A stretch of 41,318 bases of DNA from Polyangiaceae bacterium (lineage in GTDB: Bacteria; Myxococcota_A; Polyangia; Polyangiales; Polyangiaceae), in contig JALHPN010000061.1 of NCBI GenBank assembly GCA_022842465.1, positions 1-41,318 on the forward strand, read 5' to 3'. A program made the position numbers and the translations under genes. The notes under the pieces are model-generated. The model had not been told where the DNA came from and did not search any database. It saw only the letters and a list, made by a program, of their open reading frames with translations. Positions 1 to 8,862 of this stretch are shown piece by piece. The first letter of the stretch is position 1. Each line of letters begins with the position of its first letter.

Positions 1-73
1 GGGGCCGCGCGTGGTGCCGACCTTCGGCGCCGACGCGCGCGGCGCGACGGCGGGCCTCGCCGGCGTCTTCTGA
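1..73 (+). CDS. C-terminal end of an unidentified protein (5' partial)
   Basis: Only the last 23 codons lie in the window, read in the frame starting at base 2 and ending at TGA 71-73. The peptide ends in FGADARGATAGLAGVF, and its codons end in G or C like the neighbouring genes. It is too short to assign a family. The upstream sequence would be needed to confirm that this is coding. Confidence 0.45.
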   Translation, partial: GPRVVPTFGADARGATAGLAGVF

Positions 74-180
74 GGAAGGAGAGGCCTTCGCCAGAGATGC
101 GGGCGGTCCGACCACGAATCGGGCGGTGGCGCGGCGCTGCGGGAGGTCGTGCCGGGGCGCGGTGGCGCCTGCGCCGCACT

Positions 181-384
181 TCAGGCTGCGCGCAGGAGAC
201 GAAGCGGTAGGCGGATCGGCAGGAGCACCAGGTCGAGCGCGGTCTCCACGAGCACGCGGACGGTCCGCCCCAGCAGCCGGAACGGCAACGCGACGAGCCA
301 CACGATCGGATAGAGCACCAGCGCGACCACCGCGACGGGCCACGACAGCACGAAGAGGAGGCACCAGAGGAGCAGCTTCATCAT
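181..384 (-). CDS. Small two-span membrane protein
   Basis: Encodes 67 residues starting MMKLLLWC. It is almost entirely hydrophobic: one segment covers about residues 3-24 and a second about 25-40, followed by an amphipathic Arg/Leu-rich tail (LPIRLPLRLLRAA). The ATG at 384 follows a purine-rich Shine-Dalgarno stretch (GGGGAGGGGA) at good spacing, so the longer upstream reading is rejected. An in-frame second ATG follows directly at 381. No enzymatic motif is visible. It is probably a small inner-membrane protein of unknown function. It is transcribed away from the lipoprotein gene at 628. Confidence 0.7.
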   Translation of the reverse strand: MMKLLLWCLLFVLSWPVAVVALVLYPIVWLVALPFRLLGRTVRVLVETALDLVLLPIRLPLRLLRAA

Positions 385-627
385 GACTCCCCTCCCCGTC
401 GTCGCCGGACGGAGAGAAATTTCAGGCGGGCGCGCGACGCCCGATCGCGCAGTGCGTGCTCGGCCACGCGAAGGCTCCGGACGAGGTCCCGTGGATCGCG
501 TCGGGCCTACGGACAGGACAACGCAGCGTCCTGAAAAGACCGTGGATCCGCGGGCCCACGGGGTGAGGGCTACCGGCATGACACATGTAGTTGGGTTGGC
601 TCAGACCCTCACAGGAGCCCGCCCATC

Positions 628-1959
628 ATGTTCACCCGCGTCCGTCTCCCCTTCGTCGCTCTCCTCACCCTCGTGGCCGCGTCCGGCTGCGCCGCCGAGA
701 CGGGCGACACCGAGCAGGATCAGTCGAACGCCGTCAGCGCGAGCCGCGACGGCCAGCGCGTCCTCGACGTGCCGTTCTACTTCTCGGTCCCGAAGTCGGT
801 CATCGACACGGAGATCGACCGCAGCAGCTACTCGTACGGCACCTACTGGAACCCCTCGAAGGAGTCGGCCGACGTCGGCCTCCGCGTGATCGCCGTCCCG
901 CAGCGCGGCACGGACCCCGCCTCGAAGCGCACGGTGCGCCAGGACATGGCGCGCCAGCTCGCGAAGGCCGGCGTCCTCCAGGACGGCGACGTCGCCCTCA
1001 CGTTCCGCCCGGAGCTCGCCGACACGATGGCGTACCCGCACATCCAGATGGGCGCGACCCACGCGAGCCTCGTCTACACGGACGGCAACCGCACGCAGGC
1101 GTTCAACGTCGACAGCCCCCTCAACCCGAACGAGTACAACGGCTCGTTCGACAAGACGCACTTCACCGGCGGCACCTACGCGAGCGGCGAGCGCGACGAG
1201 GGGACAGACGCCCTCCAGATCCTCCGCCCCCACGGCTGGGACGACAGCCGCCGCGCGCAGCTCCGCGGCTGGGCCTCGCGCGCGGCCGACAACGCGGCGC
1301 GCGGCGCGAAGGTCGTCTCCTTCCAGAGCGACTACCTGAAGCCGCTCTATGCCGCGACGGGCAAGAGCCCCGAGGTCCTCGCGACGGATCTCGGCCGCGC
1401 GCTCCTGAGCGGCCAGTCGATGGGGCAGGGCATGTACTGCTCCGAGTTCGCGTGGCACATGCTCGCTCTCTCGGGCTGCTCGGAGCAGGCCATCCGCCAG
1501 GCGCCGGCCGGCACCGCGGCCTCCTGCATCGATCCCGTGTTCGCCCCGATGCCCTTCGTCGCCGAGCGCACGGGCGACGTCGGGCTCGCCGAGGGCCCGC
1601 TCCTCGCGATCCAGGCCTCGGGCCGCCCCGAGCTCGTCGCCGACGTGTTCGCCGGCAACCAGCCCGGCAAGCTCTCGTCCGGTCACCGCGCCGTCGCGCA
1701 GCAGGTCGGTCCGTTCATGTCTGCGCTCCAGGGCTTCTACGGCGCTCGCCTCCAGGGCGCGTCGCCCGAGCAGCTCGGGCCGCAGATCGCGCAGCAGACC
1801 GGCGGCCGGATCCCGCCGCCGAACTACTCGCCGACGGCGTTCATGGTGCAGGCGATGAAGCCTGGAGTTCGCAGCGTCGACTACGTCGCCACGATCGTCT
1901 TCGTCGACGGTCAGATCTCGGCCCGCCCGATGCCCTCCGGCTCGTCGATCCCGCGCTGA
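628..1959 (+). CDS. Lipoprotein with permuted papain-like (YaeF/YiiX, C92-type) fold
   Basis: Encodes 443 residues with a lipoprotein signal peptide (Cys21 in VAASGC), so it is probably anchored in the envelope. About residues 115-285 resemble the YaeF/YiiX family of permuted NlpC/P60 amidases: a 'DGDVALTFR' element near 119, a His in GATHASLVY (His145), then a Cys in MYCSEFAWHM (Cys271). In this family the order is His first and Cys last, as here. The substrate is unknown; family members are thought to act on peptide or lipid-amide bonds. An AGGAG at 611-615 lies somewhat far from the ATG. The C-terminal 150 residues match nothing I recognise. The family call is an inference from motif order. 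Confidence 0.75.
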   Translation: MFTRVRLPFVALLTLVAASGCAAETGDTEQDQSNAVSASRDGQRVLDVPFYFSVPKSVIDTEIDRSSYSYGTYWNPSKESADVGLRVIAVPQRGTDPASKRTVRQDMARQLAKAGVLQDGDVALTFRPELADTMAYPHIQMGATHASLVYTDGNRTQAFNVDSPLNPNEYNGSFDKTHFTGGTYASGERDEGTDALQILRPHGWDDSRRAQLRGWASRAADNAARGAKVVSFQSDYLKPLYAATGKSPEVLATDLGRALLSGQSMGQGMYCSEFAWHMLALSGCSEQAIRQAPAGTAASCIDPVFAPMPFVAERTGDVGLAEGPLLAIQASGRPELVADVFAGNQPGKLSSGHRAVAQQVGPFMSALQGFYGARLQGASPEQLGPQIAQQTGGRIPPPNYSPTAFMVQAMKPGVRSVDYVATIVFVDGQISARPMPSGSSIPR

Positions 1960-1992
1960 CGCCCTCGGACCGGAGTGCTACACCCCATCCCC

Positions 1993-3435
1993 ATGAAGCC
2001 CCGCGCCGCCGCGCGTCTCGCCCTCGTCGCCGTGGCAGGAGCCCTGAGCCTGACGCTCGCGTGCTCCTGCTCCGGGACGAACGACGTCATCGGACCTCTG
2101 GGCGAGCCGGACGGCACGCTCCCCGACGGAGGACGCGCGCGCGACGACGGGGGCCTCGGCGCGGACGGCGCTCCCGCCCGCCCCGAGCCCTTCCCGCGAG
2201 ACCCCGCCGTCGCGTGCCCCGGCGCCTACAAGACGACGAAGCTCGCCGCGGGCCTGAACGAGCGGTTCACCGTCGCGGGTCAGGATCGCGAGGTCACGGT
2301 CTTCCTCCCTCCCCCGTCCTTCACCGGCCCCCGCCCGCTCTTCGTCGGCTTCAACGGGACGAGCGAGAACGGCCAGCGCTTCGCGACGCGGGCGAAGCTC
2401 GCCGAGCTCGCCGCGAAAGGCTTCGTCGTCGTCGTCCCTTCCAGCGTCGGCAACGGCTCCATCTGGCCGATCTGGGACGCGATGCGCACGCCGGGCACCG
2501 AGTCCGCCCCGAACAAGGACCTCGAGCTCTTCGACACGCTCCTCGCGTGCACAGCCGCGCACTACGAGATCGACGAGACGCGCGTCTTCGTCGGCGGCCA
2601 CTCCGCCGGCGGCATCTTCACCAACACGGTCCTCCGCGCGCGCTCGAACGTCGTCGCGGGCGGCGTCGTCGGGTCCGGCGTCTTCTCCCTCACGAGCAGC
2701 GGCTCCTCGGCCCCGCTCGACGACATGTTCGTCGTCGTCACCTGGGGCGGCGACAACGACACCTACCGCGGCACGACCCCGAACGGCGTCAACGTGCCTG
2801 AGTTCAACTTCGTCGAGCAGGCCTCTCTCGCCTCGCAGCACTACGAGGCGCAGGCGAAGGTCCAGCAGATGTACTGCAAGGGCAACGAGCTCGGTCACGC
2901 GTGGCTTCCGTTCAACGGCTGGCTCGCCGACGCCTTCCTCGCCCATCCGAAGGGCGGGCCGAAGACGCCGGCCGCGCCGCTCCCGCCTTCGATCCCTGCA
3001 TCCTGCAGCGAGTCGGCGTTCGTCCAGCCGCCGCTCCCGCCCGTGAGCTGCGGCGCGAGCACGACGGCGGGGTGTCAAGCTGCCTGCCAGCTCATGGCCG
3101 ACTGCGTCGCAGAGAACCGCACCGTCGGCACGGTGATGAAGGGCCAGCTCGCGGCGTTCGGCTTCAGCGGCACGTCGTGCGGGGGGTGCCTCACCCGGTG
3201 TCAAGGCAGCGGGCCGAGCGCGGCGAACACCCAGGTGCTCTCGTGCCTCCAGCAAGCGCAGGCGACGGCCCAGTGTGGCCCGGGCATCGAGGGCTCCTTC
3301 CCGTTCATGCAGGCGGTGGACACGTGCTGCAAGAACCGCTCGGACTCGACGTTCTGCGTGTCGCTCTGCAAGGAGATCAACGGGAACGGCGCGGCCTCGA
3401 CCTTCTTCCCGGTCTGCAAGCAGATCGCCCCGTAG
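1993..3435 (+). CDS. LpqC/PHB-depolymerase-like alpha/beta-hydrolase lipoprotein
   Basis: Encodes 480 residues with a lipoprotein signal (TLAC, Cys24) and an Asp/Gly-rich linker. The alpha/beta-hydrolase core spans about 80-320: FVGFNGTSENG oxyanion region, nucleophile elbow GGHSAGG (Ser204), acid in WGGDNDTYRG (Asp254 or 256) and catalytic His in ELGHAWLPF (His302). This order fits the polyhydroxybutyrate depolymerase/feruloyl esterase (LpqC) group. A Cys-rich tail (about 330-480, more than a dozen Cys) follows, as in secreted myxobacterial enzymes, and is likely disulfide-bonded. The ATG at 1993 gives the best signal peptide; an in-frame GTG lies at 1975. It probably hydrolyses an extracellular ester or polymer; the substrate is unknown. 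Confidence 0.8.
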   Translation: MKPRAAARLALVAVAGALSLTLACSCSGTNDVIGPLGEPDGTLPDGGRARDDGGLGADGAPARPEPFPRDPAVACPGAYKTTKLAAGLNERFTVAGQDREVTVFLPPPSFTGPRPLFVGFNGTSENGQRFATRAKLAELAAKGFVVVVPSSVGNGSIWPIWDAMRTPGTESAPNKDLELFDTLLACTAAHYEIDETRVFVGGHSAGGIFTNTVLRARSNVVAGGVVGSGVFSLTSSGSSAPLDDMFVVVTWGGDNDTYRGTTPNGVNVPEFNFVEQASLASQHYEAQAKVQQMYCKGNELGHAWLPFNGWLADAFLAHPKGGPKTPAAPLPPSIPASCSESAFVQPPLPPVSCGASTTAGCQAACQLMADCVAENRTVGTVMKGQLAAFGFSGTSCGGCLTRCQGSGPSAANTQVLSCLQQAQATAQCGPGIEGSFPFMQAVDTCCKNRSDSTFCVSLCKEINGNGAASTFFPVCKQIAP

Positions 3436-3447
3436 CGCTCGCCCGCG

Positions 3448-5100
3448 TCAGCGGAACCGCATGCAGCGGCCGCCGGTGTATGCGGCCTTCGCCTCCGGGC
3501 GCTGGATGCGGAGGATCTCCTCGCCCCTCATCTTCGTGACGTTGAGCGCCGAGCGCGCGCTCCCGTAGCCGATGCCGCGCATCTTGAGCGCGAACTTCCC
3601 CGTGAACGTCGCCCCGCTCACGTCGAGGGCGGCCTCGTTGAGGTTGCCGTGGAGGTCCATCCACGGCTCGTCGTTCTCGTTCACGGCGATCTTGTCGATC
3701 TGCGTGCCGGCGCCCGTCGAGGTGCTCGCGCGGCCCGGCGCCGAGATCTGCCACGACTTGTCGTGGGTGACGGCGCCGATGTTCGGGTAGCCGTAGTTGT
3801 GGTCGTTGAGCGGGCTCCCCTTGATCGGGAGCTCGTCGCCCGCGTCGAACGTCGCGTTGACGTCGGCGACGGCGGGGCAGCGACCGCCCGACTGGATGCT
3901 GGTCGTCGTGATGTCGTTCAGCAGATCGCCGTGGTTGTCCCGCTGCGTGCCGCAGCCCGACACGTTGCCGAGCGACGCGGGGCTCGCCGTGACGTAGTCG
4001 AGCACCTCGTCGGTAGCGAGCTGGCCGCCGTCCCAGGCGCAGAAGGCAGCGAGCATCGCGTTCGTGATGCAGTTCATCGACTTCACGTCGAGGAGATCCT
4101 TCGCCGCGATCGGCTGACCCGCGAAGTCGATCCCGCTCGCGCGCGGGAGCTGGCCGTCCCGCGCGAGGATGTCGCTCGGATAGTAGAAGGTCGGGAACCC
4201 GTAGGTGTTCGCGTAGGTCCCGCAGTTCATGCCGTGGAGATCGACGTAGAGCTCCGCGCCGAACTGGAAGTTGACGCCCATCCGCCGCGGCTGGTCCGTG
4301 GGCGGCGGGAGGATGACGCCCGGGCCCGGCGGGCCGGTCCAGCCCTCGTCCTCGGGACGAGGATCGCCGAGGAGCCGGCGCGCGATCGTCACCGAGCCTC
4401 CCTCCCAGTCCGTCGGCAGGAACTTGTCCCAGTCCGGGTCCCAGATCGTCGGGCGGTTCGCCGTGATCCACGCCAGGACGTCGGGCTTGCCGCCGTTCGC
4501 CGCGGCGAGCCGCTCGATCCACGCACGGACGCGGCCCGCGGTGATCTCGTACTTGTCGAGGTAGACCGTCTTGCCCGGATTCGCCGCGTCGCTGAAGCCC
4601 GGGACGGGGAGCGAGCGGCAGCAGCTCTCGTGCTTCGCGCCCGGCTCGCCGACCTCGCCGAGGCCGCAGGTGTCACCACCGAGGTGAACGGCGCAGCTCG
4701 GCGTGTCCACGCACTTCTTGTCGTAGCTGCAGGCGACGTCGCAGTCGGCGTCGACCGCGCATCCCTTGCCGACGGCGCACTTCGGAGCGGCAGGGCCGCC
4801 GCAGTCGACGTCGGTCTCCTTGCCGTCCTTCTTGCCGTTGATGCCGCCGCCCTCGTCGGCCGCGTCGGTCGCGTCGCCGCCGCCGTCGCCCGTCCCGGCG
4901 TTCGCAGAGGTGCACGGCGCGCAGCTCCCGCCGCAGTCGATGCCGCGCTCGTCCTCGTCTCTCACGCCGTTCGAGCACGTCGGCTTCGTCTCGCCGACGG
5001 CGACGACCGTCCCGTCGCTGGTCGACGTGCACGCGGCCGTCACGGTGACGGTGGCGGCGACGAGGAGGAAGGGGACGACGAGCACGTTGCTGCGCTTCAC
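3448..5100 (-). CDS. Formylglycine-generating-enzyme (SUMF1)-like lipoprotein
   Basis: Encodes 550 residues from a GTG at 5100 preceded by GAGG six bases upstream. The signal peptide ends in a lipobox (TAAC), followed by cysteine motifs of the type NGVRDEDERGIDCGGSCAPC, a repeat common in Polyangiales surface proteins. The C-terminal half (about 170-550) resembles the FGE-sulfatase fold: AAFCAWDGGQLATDEVLDYV matches the 'A..FC.W.G.rL.Te.EWE' element, MDLHGNLNE matches 'DlhGNv.EW', and it ends in GGRCMRF. Sulfatase activation is not implied, since most secreted relatives lack the copper-site cysteines of true FGE. It ends 12 bp from the convergent esterase gene. Confidence 0.75.
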   Translation of the reverse strand: MKRSNVLVVPFLLVAATVTVTAACTSTSDGTVVAVGETKPTCSNGVRDEDERGIDCGGSCAPCTSANAGTGDGGGDATDAADEGGGINGKKDGKETDVDCGGPAAPKCAVGKGCAVDADCDVACSYDKKCVDTPSCAVHLGGDTCGLGEVGEPGAKHESCCRSLPVPGFSDAANPGKTVYLDKYEITAGRVRAWIERLAAANGGKPDVLAWITANRPTIWDPDWDKFLPTDWEGGSVTIARRLLGDPRPEDEGWTGPPGPGVILPPPTDQPRRMGVNFQFGAELYVDLHGMNCGTYANTYGFPTFYYPSDILARDGQLPRASGIDFAGQPIAAKDLLDVKSMNCITNAMLAAFCAWDGGQLATDEVLDYVTASPASLGNVSGCGTQRDNHGDLLNDITTTSIQSGGRCPAVADVNATFDAGDELPIKGSPLNDHNYGYPNIGAVTHDKSWQISAPGRASTSTGAGTQIDKIAVNENDEPWMDLHGNLNEAALDVSGATFTGKFALKMRGIGYGSARSALNVTKMRGEEILRIQRPEAKAAYTGGRCMRFR

Positions 5101-5386
5101 GGAGGACCTCGTGGTTCGGAGTCGGGAGGACACGACGACGCTCCACGCAACTTTGGTGCGCACCTCGACCTTCGGGGACCGAGCGCCGTCGACCGGCGAG
5201 CTCGACCATCGAATCGTGCGAAGAAACCGCGCGACGCCCCCTCCGCCCTCGCGTGCGCGGAGGCAGCGTGCCGCGCCCGCGCGGTCCGCGCGTTGTGGCG
5301 CCGGATGACGGTGGCGCGGCTCTGTACACCGATCGCGTGTCCCGGGAAGCGCGTGGGCCGTCGCCGTCACCCCGCGCGCGGGCCCC

Positions 5387-5851
5387 TCACCGCGCCTTGG
5401 CGGCGCACCTGCTCTTCGTGACGCAGAGGCCTTTCCGCTCGCGGCAGTCGGGCGTCGTTCGGTAGTGCTCGGGCTTACCTCCGTACGAGCAGCAGCAGTC
5501 TCCCGCCGCAGGGCTCGGCGCAGCGCTGGCGGTGAGCGGCGGCGGAGGAACGGCGGTGGGCGCCGGCGGAGGGACGGCGGTGGGCGCCGGCGGAGGGACG
5601 GCGGTGGGCGCTGCGCTCGGCTTCGCCATGGACGTCGTCGCTCCGCGCGCGGCGAGCGCGCCTCCGGTGACCACGGGCGGCGACGGGGCGGCAGCGCTCG
5701 TGATCTCGACCGGCTGGGCGGCCTCCGGTGTGACGCGCGCAGGGGCTCCCGCGTCCTCCGCCGTCGCCTCCTTCTTCATGCCGCATCCACCTCCGCAACC
5801 GGCGAGGAGGAGGGCGACGAATCCGAACGACATTCCGTGGACTGGCTTCAT
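5387..5851 (-). CDS. Pro/Ala-rich lipoprotein with short tandem repeat
   Basis: Encodes 154 residues. A short signal peptide with lipobox LLLAGC (Cys19) is followed by a low-complexity Pro/Ala/Thr linker, including a repeated PTAVPPPA unit, and a small C-terminal segment with about five cysteines (CCCSYGG, DCRERKGLC). A GGAG directly abuts the ATG at 5851; an ATG at 5833 is possible but would lose the only lysine of the signal. The linker probably spans the periplasm or extracellular space. Function unknown. It is divergent from the NmrA-type gene, with 218 bp between. Confidence 0.65.
   Translation of the reverse strand: MKPVHGMSFGFVALLLAGCGGGCGMKKEATAEDAGAPARVTPEAAQPVEITSAAAPSPPVVTGGALAARGATTSMAKPSAAPTAVPPPAPTAVPPPAPTAVPPPPLTASAAPSPAAGDCCCSYGGKPEHYRTTPDCRERKGLCVTKSRCAAKAR
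5551..5611. repeat. 24-bp tandem repeat inside the Pro-rich lipoprotein gene
   Basis: Two identical 24-bp units (5551-5574 and 5575-5598) and a 13-bp partial third encode the reiterated Pro/Ala linker. The unit length is a multiple of three, so gain or loss of copies keeps the reading frame. Confidence 0.85.
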
Positions 5852-6069
5852 CTCCGTCCACGAGTGCACGCGGTACGCCACGAAGACACGCGAAGATCTC
5901 GGCGTATCGTCCACTTGCGGAGGCCGCTCCGCCTGATCACGACGAGCATGCTCGGGGCTCGAAGCTGCGCTTCGGGTGAATCCGCGGACGATCGGCCCTC
6001 TCGTCCCTTCCCACGGCGGGCCGCGCGCGCGAAGATGCGCGGCTCAGCGAAGAGAAAGTGGAGGCTGCG

Positions 6070-6924
6070 ATGGCGAACGACAACGTGATCCTGGTGACGG
6101 GCGCGACGGGCAAGCAGGGCGGCGCGACGATCCGTCATCTCGCGAGCAAGGGCGGCTTCAAGCTCCGCGCGATGACGCGCAAGCCTGAAGGAGACGCGGC
6201 GAAGGCGCTCGCGAAGCTCGGCGTCGAGCTCGTCTCGGGCGACCTCGACGACGCGACCTCCCTCGAGCGCGCCGTCTCCGGCGCGTGGGGCGTCTTCTCC
6301 GTGCAGAACACGTGGGAGGCGGGCGTCGAGAAGGAAGAGGAGCAGGGCAAGCGCCTCGCCGAGATCGCGCGCGAGCGCGGCGTGCAGCACTTCGTCTACA
6401 CCTCGGTCGGATCGGCCCACAAGGCGACGGGGATCCCCCACTTCGACAACAAGTTCCGCGTCGAGGAGAAGGTGCGTTCGCTCGGCTTCCCGTCCTTCAC
6501 CATCCTCCGGCCCGTGTTCTTCATGGAGAACCTCACGTCCCCGTGGTTTCTCCAGGGCGACGAGCTCGTCACCGCGATGAAGCCGAACCGGAAGCTCCAG
6601 ATGATCGCCGCCGACGACATCGGGCGCTTCGGCGCGTCGGCCTTCCTCGACGCGAAGAAGCACGCGGGCGAGGCGGTCGACATCGCCGGCGACGAGATCA
6701 CGATGACGGAGGCGTGCGACGTCGTCTCCGAGATCGTCGGCAAGAAGATCACCTTCAAGGAGATCCCGCTCGACGCCGTCCGTCAGAACAGCGACGACAT
6801 GGCGCGGATGCTCCAGTGGTTCGACGAGGTCGGCTACTCCGCCGACATCCAGGGCGTCGAGAAGGCCTGGGGGATCCGCCCCATGTCCGTCCGCGAGTGG
6901 GCGCGCACGCAAAAGGCGGGCTGA
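6070..6924 (+). CDS. NmrA-family NAD(P)-binding protein
   Basis: Encodes 284 residues. An N-terminal Rossmann motif VTGATGKQGG (residues 9-18), YTSVGSAHKATGIPHF in the middle and LRPVFFMEN place it in the NmrA/HSCARG group of atypical short-chain dehydrogenases. This group binds NAD(P) and often works as a redox sensor or quinone-type oxidoreductase; the active-site Tyr-x3-Lys of classical members is not clear here. The ATG at 6070 has GGAG at the right distance; the in-frame GTG at 6058 lacks one. Length is typical for the family. Cytosolic, no signal peptide. It ends one base before the stop codon of the convergent cytochrome gene. Confidence 0.85.
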   Translation: MANDNVILVTGATGKQGGATIRHLASKGGFKLRAMTRKPEGDAAKALAKLGVELVSGDLDDATSLERAVSGAWGVFSVQNTWEAGVEKEEEQGKRLAEIARERGVQHFVYTSVGSAHKATGIPHFDNKFRVEEKVRSLGFPSFTILRPVFFMENLTSPWFLQGDELVTAMKPNRKLQMIAADDIGRFGASAFLDAKKHAGEAVDIAGDEITMTEACDVVSEIVGKKITFKEIPLDAVRQNSDDMARMLQWFDEVGYSADIQGVEKAWGIRPMSVREWARTQKAG

Positions 6925-6925
6925 G

Positions 6926-8749
6926 CTAGAACGTCCGGAGGTACGCCTCGACGTCGGCGCGTGCCGCGGCGTCGAGGCTCACGCGGCCGTGCTCGGCGGC
7001 GAGGACGGCCGCGAGGGTCGCCGCCCTGCCGTCGTGGAAGTAGGGCGCGTGGGTCGACACGCCGACGAGCGGCGGGACCTGGACGCGGAGCCCGGTGCCG
7101 ACGTCGACGGTCGCGTTGTTCGTGCCGAGCGGTCCCGCATGACACGACGCGCACGCGCCGGCGCGGTCGAAGAGCGCCTTCCCCCGCGCGACGGCGGCCT
7201 CGTCGCGCGGCGCAGCCGTCGCCATGCGCGGGAGCTTGCCGAGCCAGCCACCGAGCGCGTCGGTCTGCTTCGTTTCGAGGGCGGGCCCCTGCATGCGCGC
7301 GCGGAACGTCAGGTCCGCGACGGCGTGCATGTCCGCGGCGGTTCCGTCCCAGTGGTACGGCGCCGTCCCCGCGATCGTGCCGAGCAGCGACGGCGTCCGC
7401 CGCGCGCCGATGTCGGCGGACGTCCAGGCGTGCCCGTCGTCGCGCCCGTCGGGGTGGCACGAGGCGCACGCGAGCCCCTTGCCCGAGTTGGCGTGGAAGA
7501 TGGCGTGGCCGGTGTCCTCCCGGCTCTCGTCGGAGAGCGTGATGGACGTCTCGACCTCGAGCCCACGCACGACGTGGAGACGCGCGGGCTGCCGGGAGAG
7601 GACGACGACCTCGTCCGCGAGGCGGTGGGTGCGCGCGATGGAGGTCGGTTGCCCGGGCACCACGATCCCCCTCTCGGCGCGCATGCACGGCACGATGCCG
7701 CTGAAGAGCGGCAGCCTCATCACGGTCGGCGCGCCGCGCGTATGGCCGTTTGCCGCCGCGACGATGTAGATGTGCTCGTCGGTCGTCGCCAGGTCCACGG
7801 GCAGGACGGCGGTCGGGACCGGGACGAGCGCGCCGCGGCGGAGGAGGACGGGCATCGGACCGTCCGAGGTGCAGCCGGTCACGCCGTAGTACTCGGGCAC
7901 GGTCGGTACCGGCCCACCGGGACGTTGGCCGGCGACGAGGACGTCGTCCTCTTTCGCCTGCTCGTCGGAACGGGGACGAGGCGCCGCGATCATCCTCCAT
8001 GCGACGTTCCGCTCGCCGAGGGACGAAAAGAGCTCCTTCAGGGTCACGTTCATGCCCTCACCGAACGTGACGTCGAACACCTTGGCGTCGCGGAACGTCG
8101 ACACGCGGAGGCCGTTCGACGTGACGACGACGTCGCGGAGATCGTCTCTCACGAGCCGTACGGTGGGCGAGCCGCTTCCGTCCGGGGAGAGGCTGACGAG
8201 CTCGCCCGTCGCACACGCGACATGGAGCATGCGGAGCCGGTGGTCCCAGGCGATCCCGCGAGGCTCGGGGCAGACCTTCCGTCGCGCGAGCGAGGTCAAG
8301 GACGGGACCGCGAACGTCTCGACCTCGCCCGTGCCGCGCAGCACGACGTGGGCGCGCTGCGCGTCGTCGAACGCTACGCGCTCGGGGCGCGACGCGAGCC
8401 CCACGTCGACGGTGCCGAGGAGAGCGAGATGACCTGCGAGCGACACGGCCTGGACGTGGCCCCGATCCGGATCGGCGACGACGACGACCTGGTCGTCGGG
8501 CGAGACCGCGATCGTCCCGCCCGAGATCGGAGGCGGCGCTTCGGCGAGCGAGACCGTCTCTCCGAACGAGGGCGGTCCGACCTCGTCGATCCCACCCGAC
8601 GACGACGACGACGACGACGAGCCACCGGATGACGTCTCGTCGTCGCGATCGCCGTACCACTCCTCGGTGGTCACGTACGGGTCGAGGCACCCGAGACCTG
8701 CCGCCGCCGCCACGATCGATCCGATCGCGATCTTTCCTAGCCCCTTCAT
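6926..8749 (-). CDS. Di-haem cytochrome c lipoprotein (MauG/CcpA-like C-terminus)
   Basis: Encodes 607 residues with a lipobox (GLGC, Cys21), a Ser8 linker and then about 330 residues that look like a beta-propeller (repeated 'VVVVADPDRGHVQAVSLAG'-type strands). The last 200 residues hold two haem c sites, CASCH at about 428-432 and 533-537, with the context THAPYFHDGRAATL usual in di-haem cytochrome c peroxidase/MauG relatives. Expected role: periplasmic electron transfer or peroxidase-type oxidation of a partner. The ATG at 8749 is preceded by GGAGG at ideal spacing. A propeller fused to a di-haem domain is a common layout in Myxococcota lipoproteins. The partner is not visible in the window. 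Confidence 0.85.
   Translation of the reverse strand: MKGLGKIAIGSIVAAAAGLGCLDPYVTTEEWYGDRDDETSSGGSSSSSSSSGGIDEVGPPSFGETVSLAEAPPPISGGTIAVSPDDQVVVVADPDRGHVQAVSLAGHLALLGTVDVGLASRPERVAFDDAQRAHVVLRGTGEVETFAVPSLTSLARRKVCPEPRGIAWDHRLRMLHVACATGELVSLSPDGSGSPTVRLVRDDLRDVVVTSNGLRVSTFRDAKVFDVTFGEGMNVTLKELFSSLGERNVAWRMIAAPRPRSDEQAKEDDVLVAGQRPGGPVPTVPEYYGVTGCTSDGPMPVLLRRGALVPVPTAVLPVDLATTDEHIYIVAAANGHTRGAPTVMRLPLFSGIVPCMRAERGIVVPGQPTSIARTHRLADEVVVLSRQPARLHVVRGLEVETSITLSDESREDTGHAIFHANSGKGLACASCHPDGRDDGHAWTSADIGARRTPSLLGTIAGTAPYHWDGTAADMHAVADLTFRARMQGPALETKQTDALGGWLGKLPRMATAAPRDEAAVARGKALFDRAGACASCHAGPLGTNNATVDVGTGLRVQVPPLVGVSTHAPYFHDGRAATLAAVLAAEHGRVSLDAAARADVEAYLRTF
8598..8620. repeat. GAC trinucleotide tract (Ser linker)
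   Basis: About seven uninterrupted GAC units on the plus strand, read on the minus strand as TCG serine codons just after the lipidated cysteine of the cytochrome. Such tracts can vary in length without changing the frame. Confidence 0.85.
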
Positions 8750-8862
8750 TCCGGCCTCCTTCACGCATGGAGAAACGAGACGTTGGTCACCGCGCGACGC
8801 GAGATCGATCCCACGAAGAAAAAGCGATCGACCAGGCGATGACCGGTGACTAAGAGATCGTG

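Noticed and set aside
540..561. CCGTGG...CCACGG hairpin upstream of the lipoprotein gene as a terminator or riboswitch
   Set aside because: Short stem, no U-tract and no recognisable aptamer sequence; inverted repeats this short are frequent at this GC content.
3448..5100. Calling the FGE-like lipoprotein a sulfatase-activating enzyme
   Set aside because: No sulfatase nearby, and fold similarity alone does not show the copper-site cysteine pair of true formylglycine-generating enzymes.
5551..5611. Short direct repeats as a CRISPR array
   Set aside because: The repeats are contiguous, in frame and encode a Pro/Ala linker; there are no spacers.
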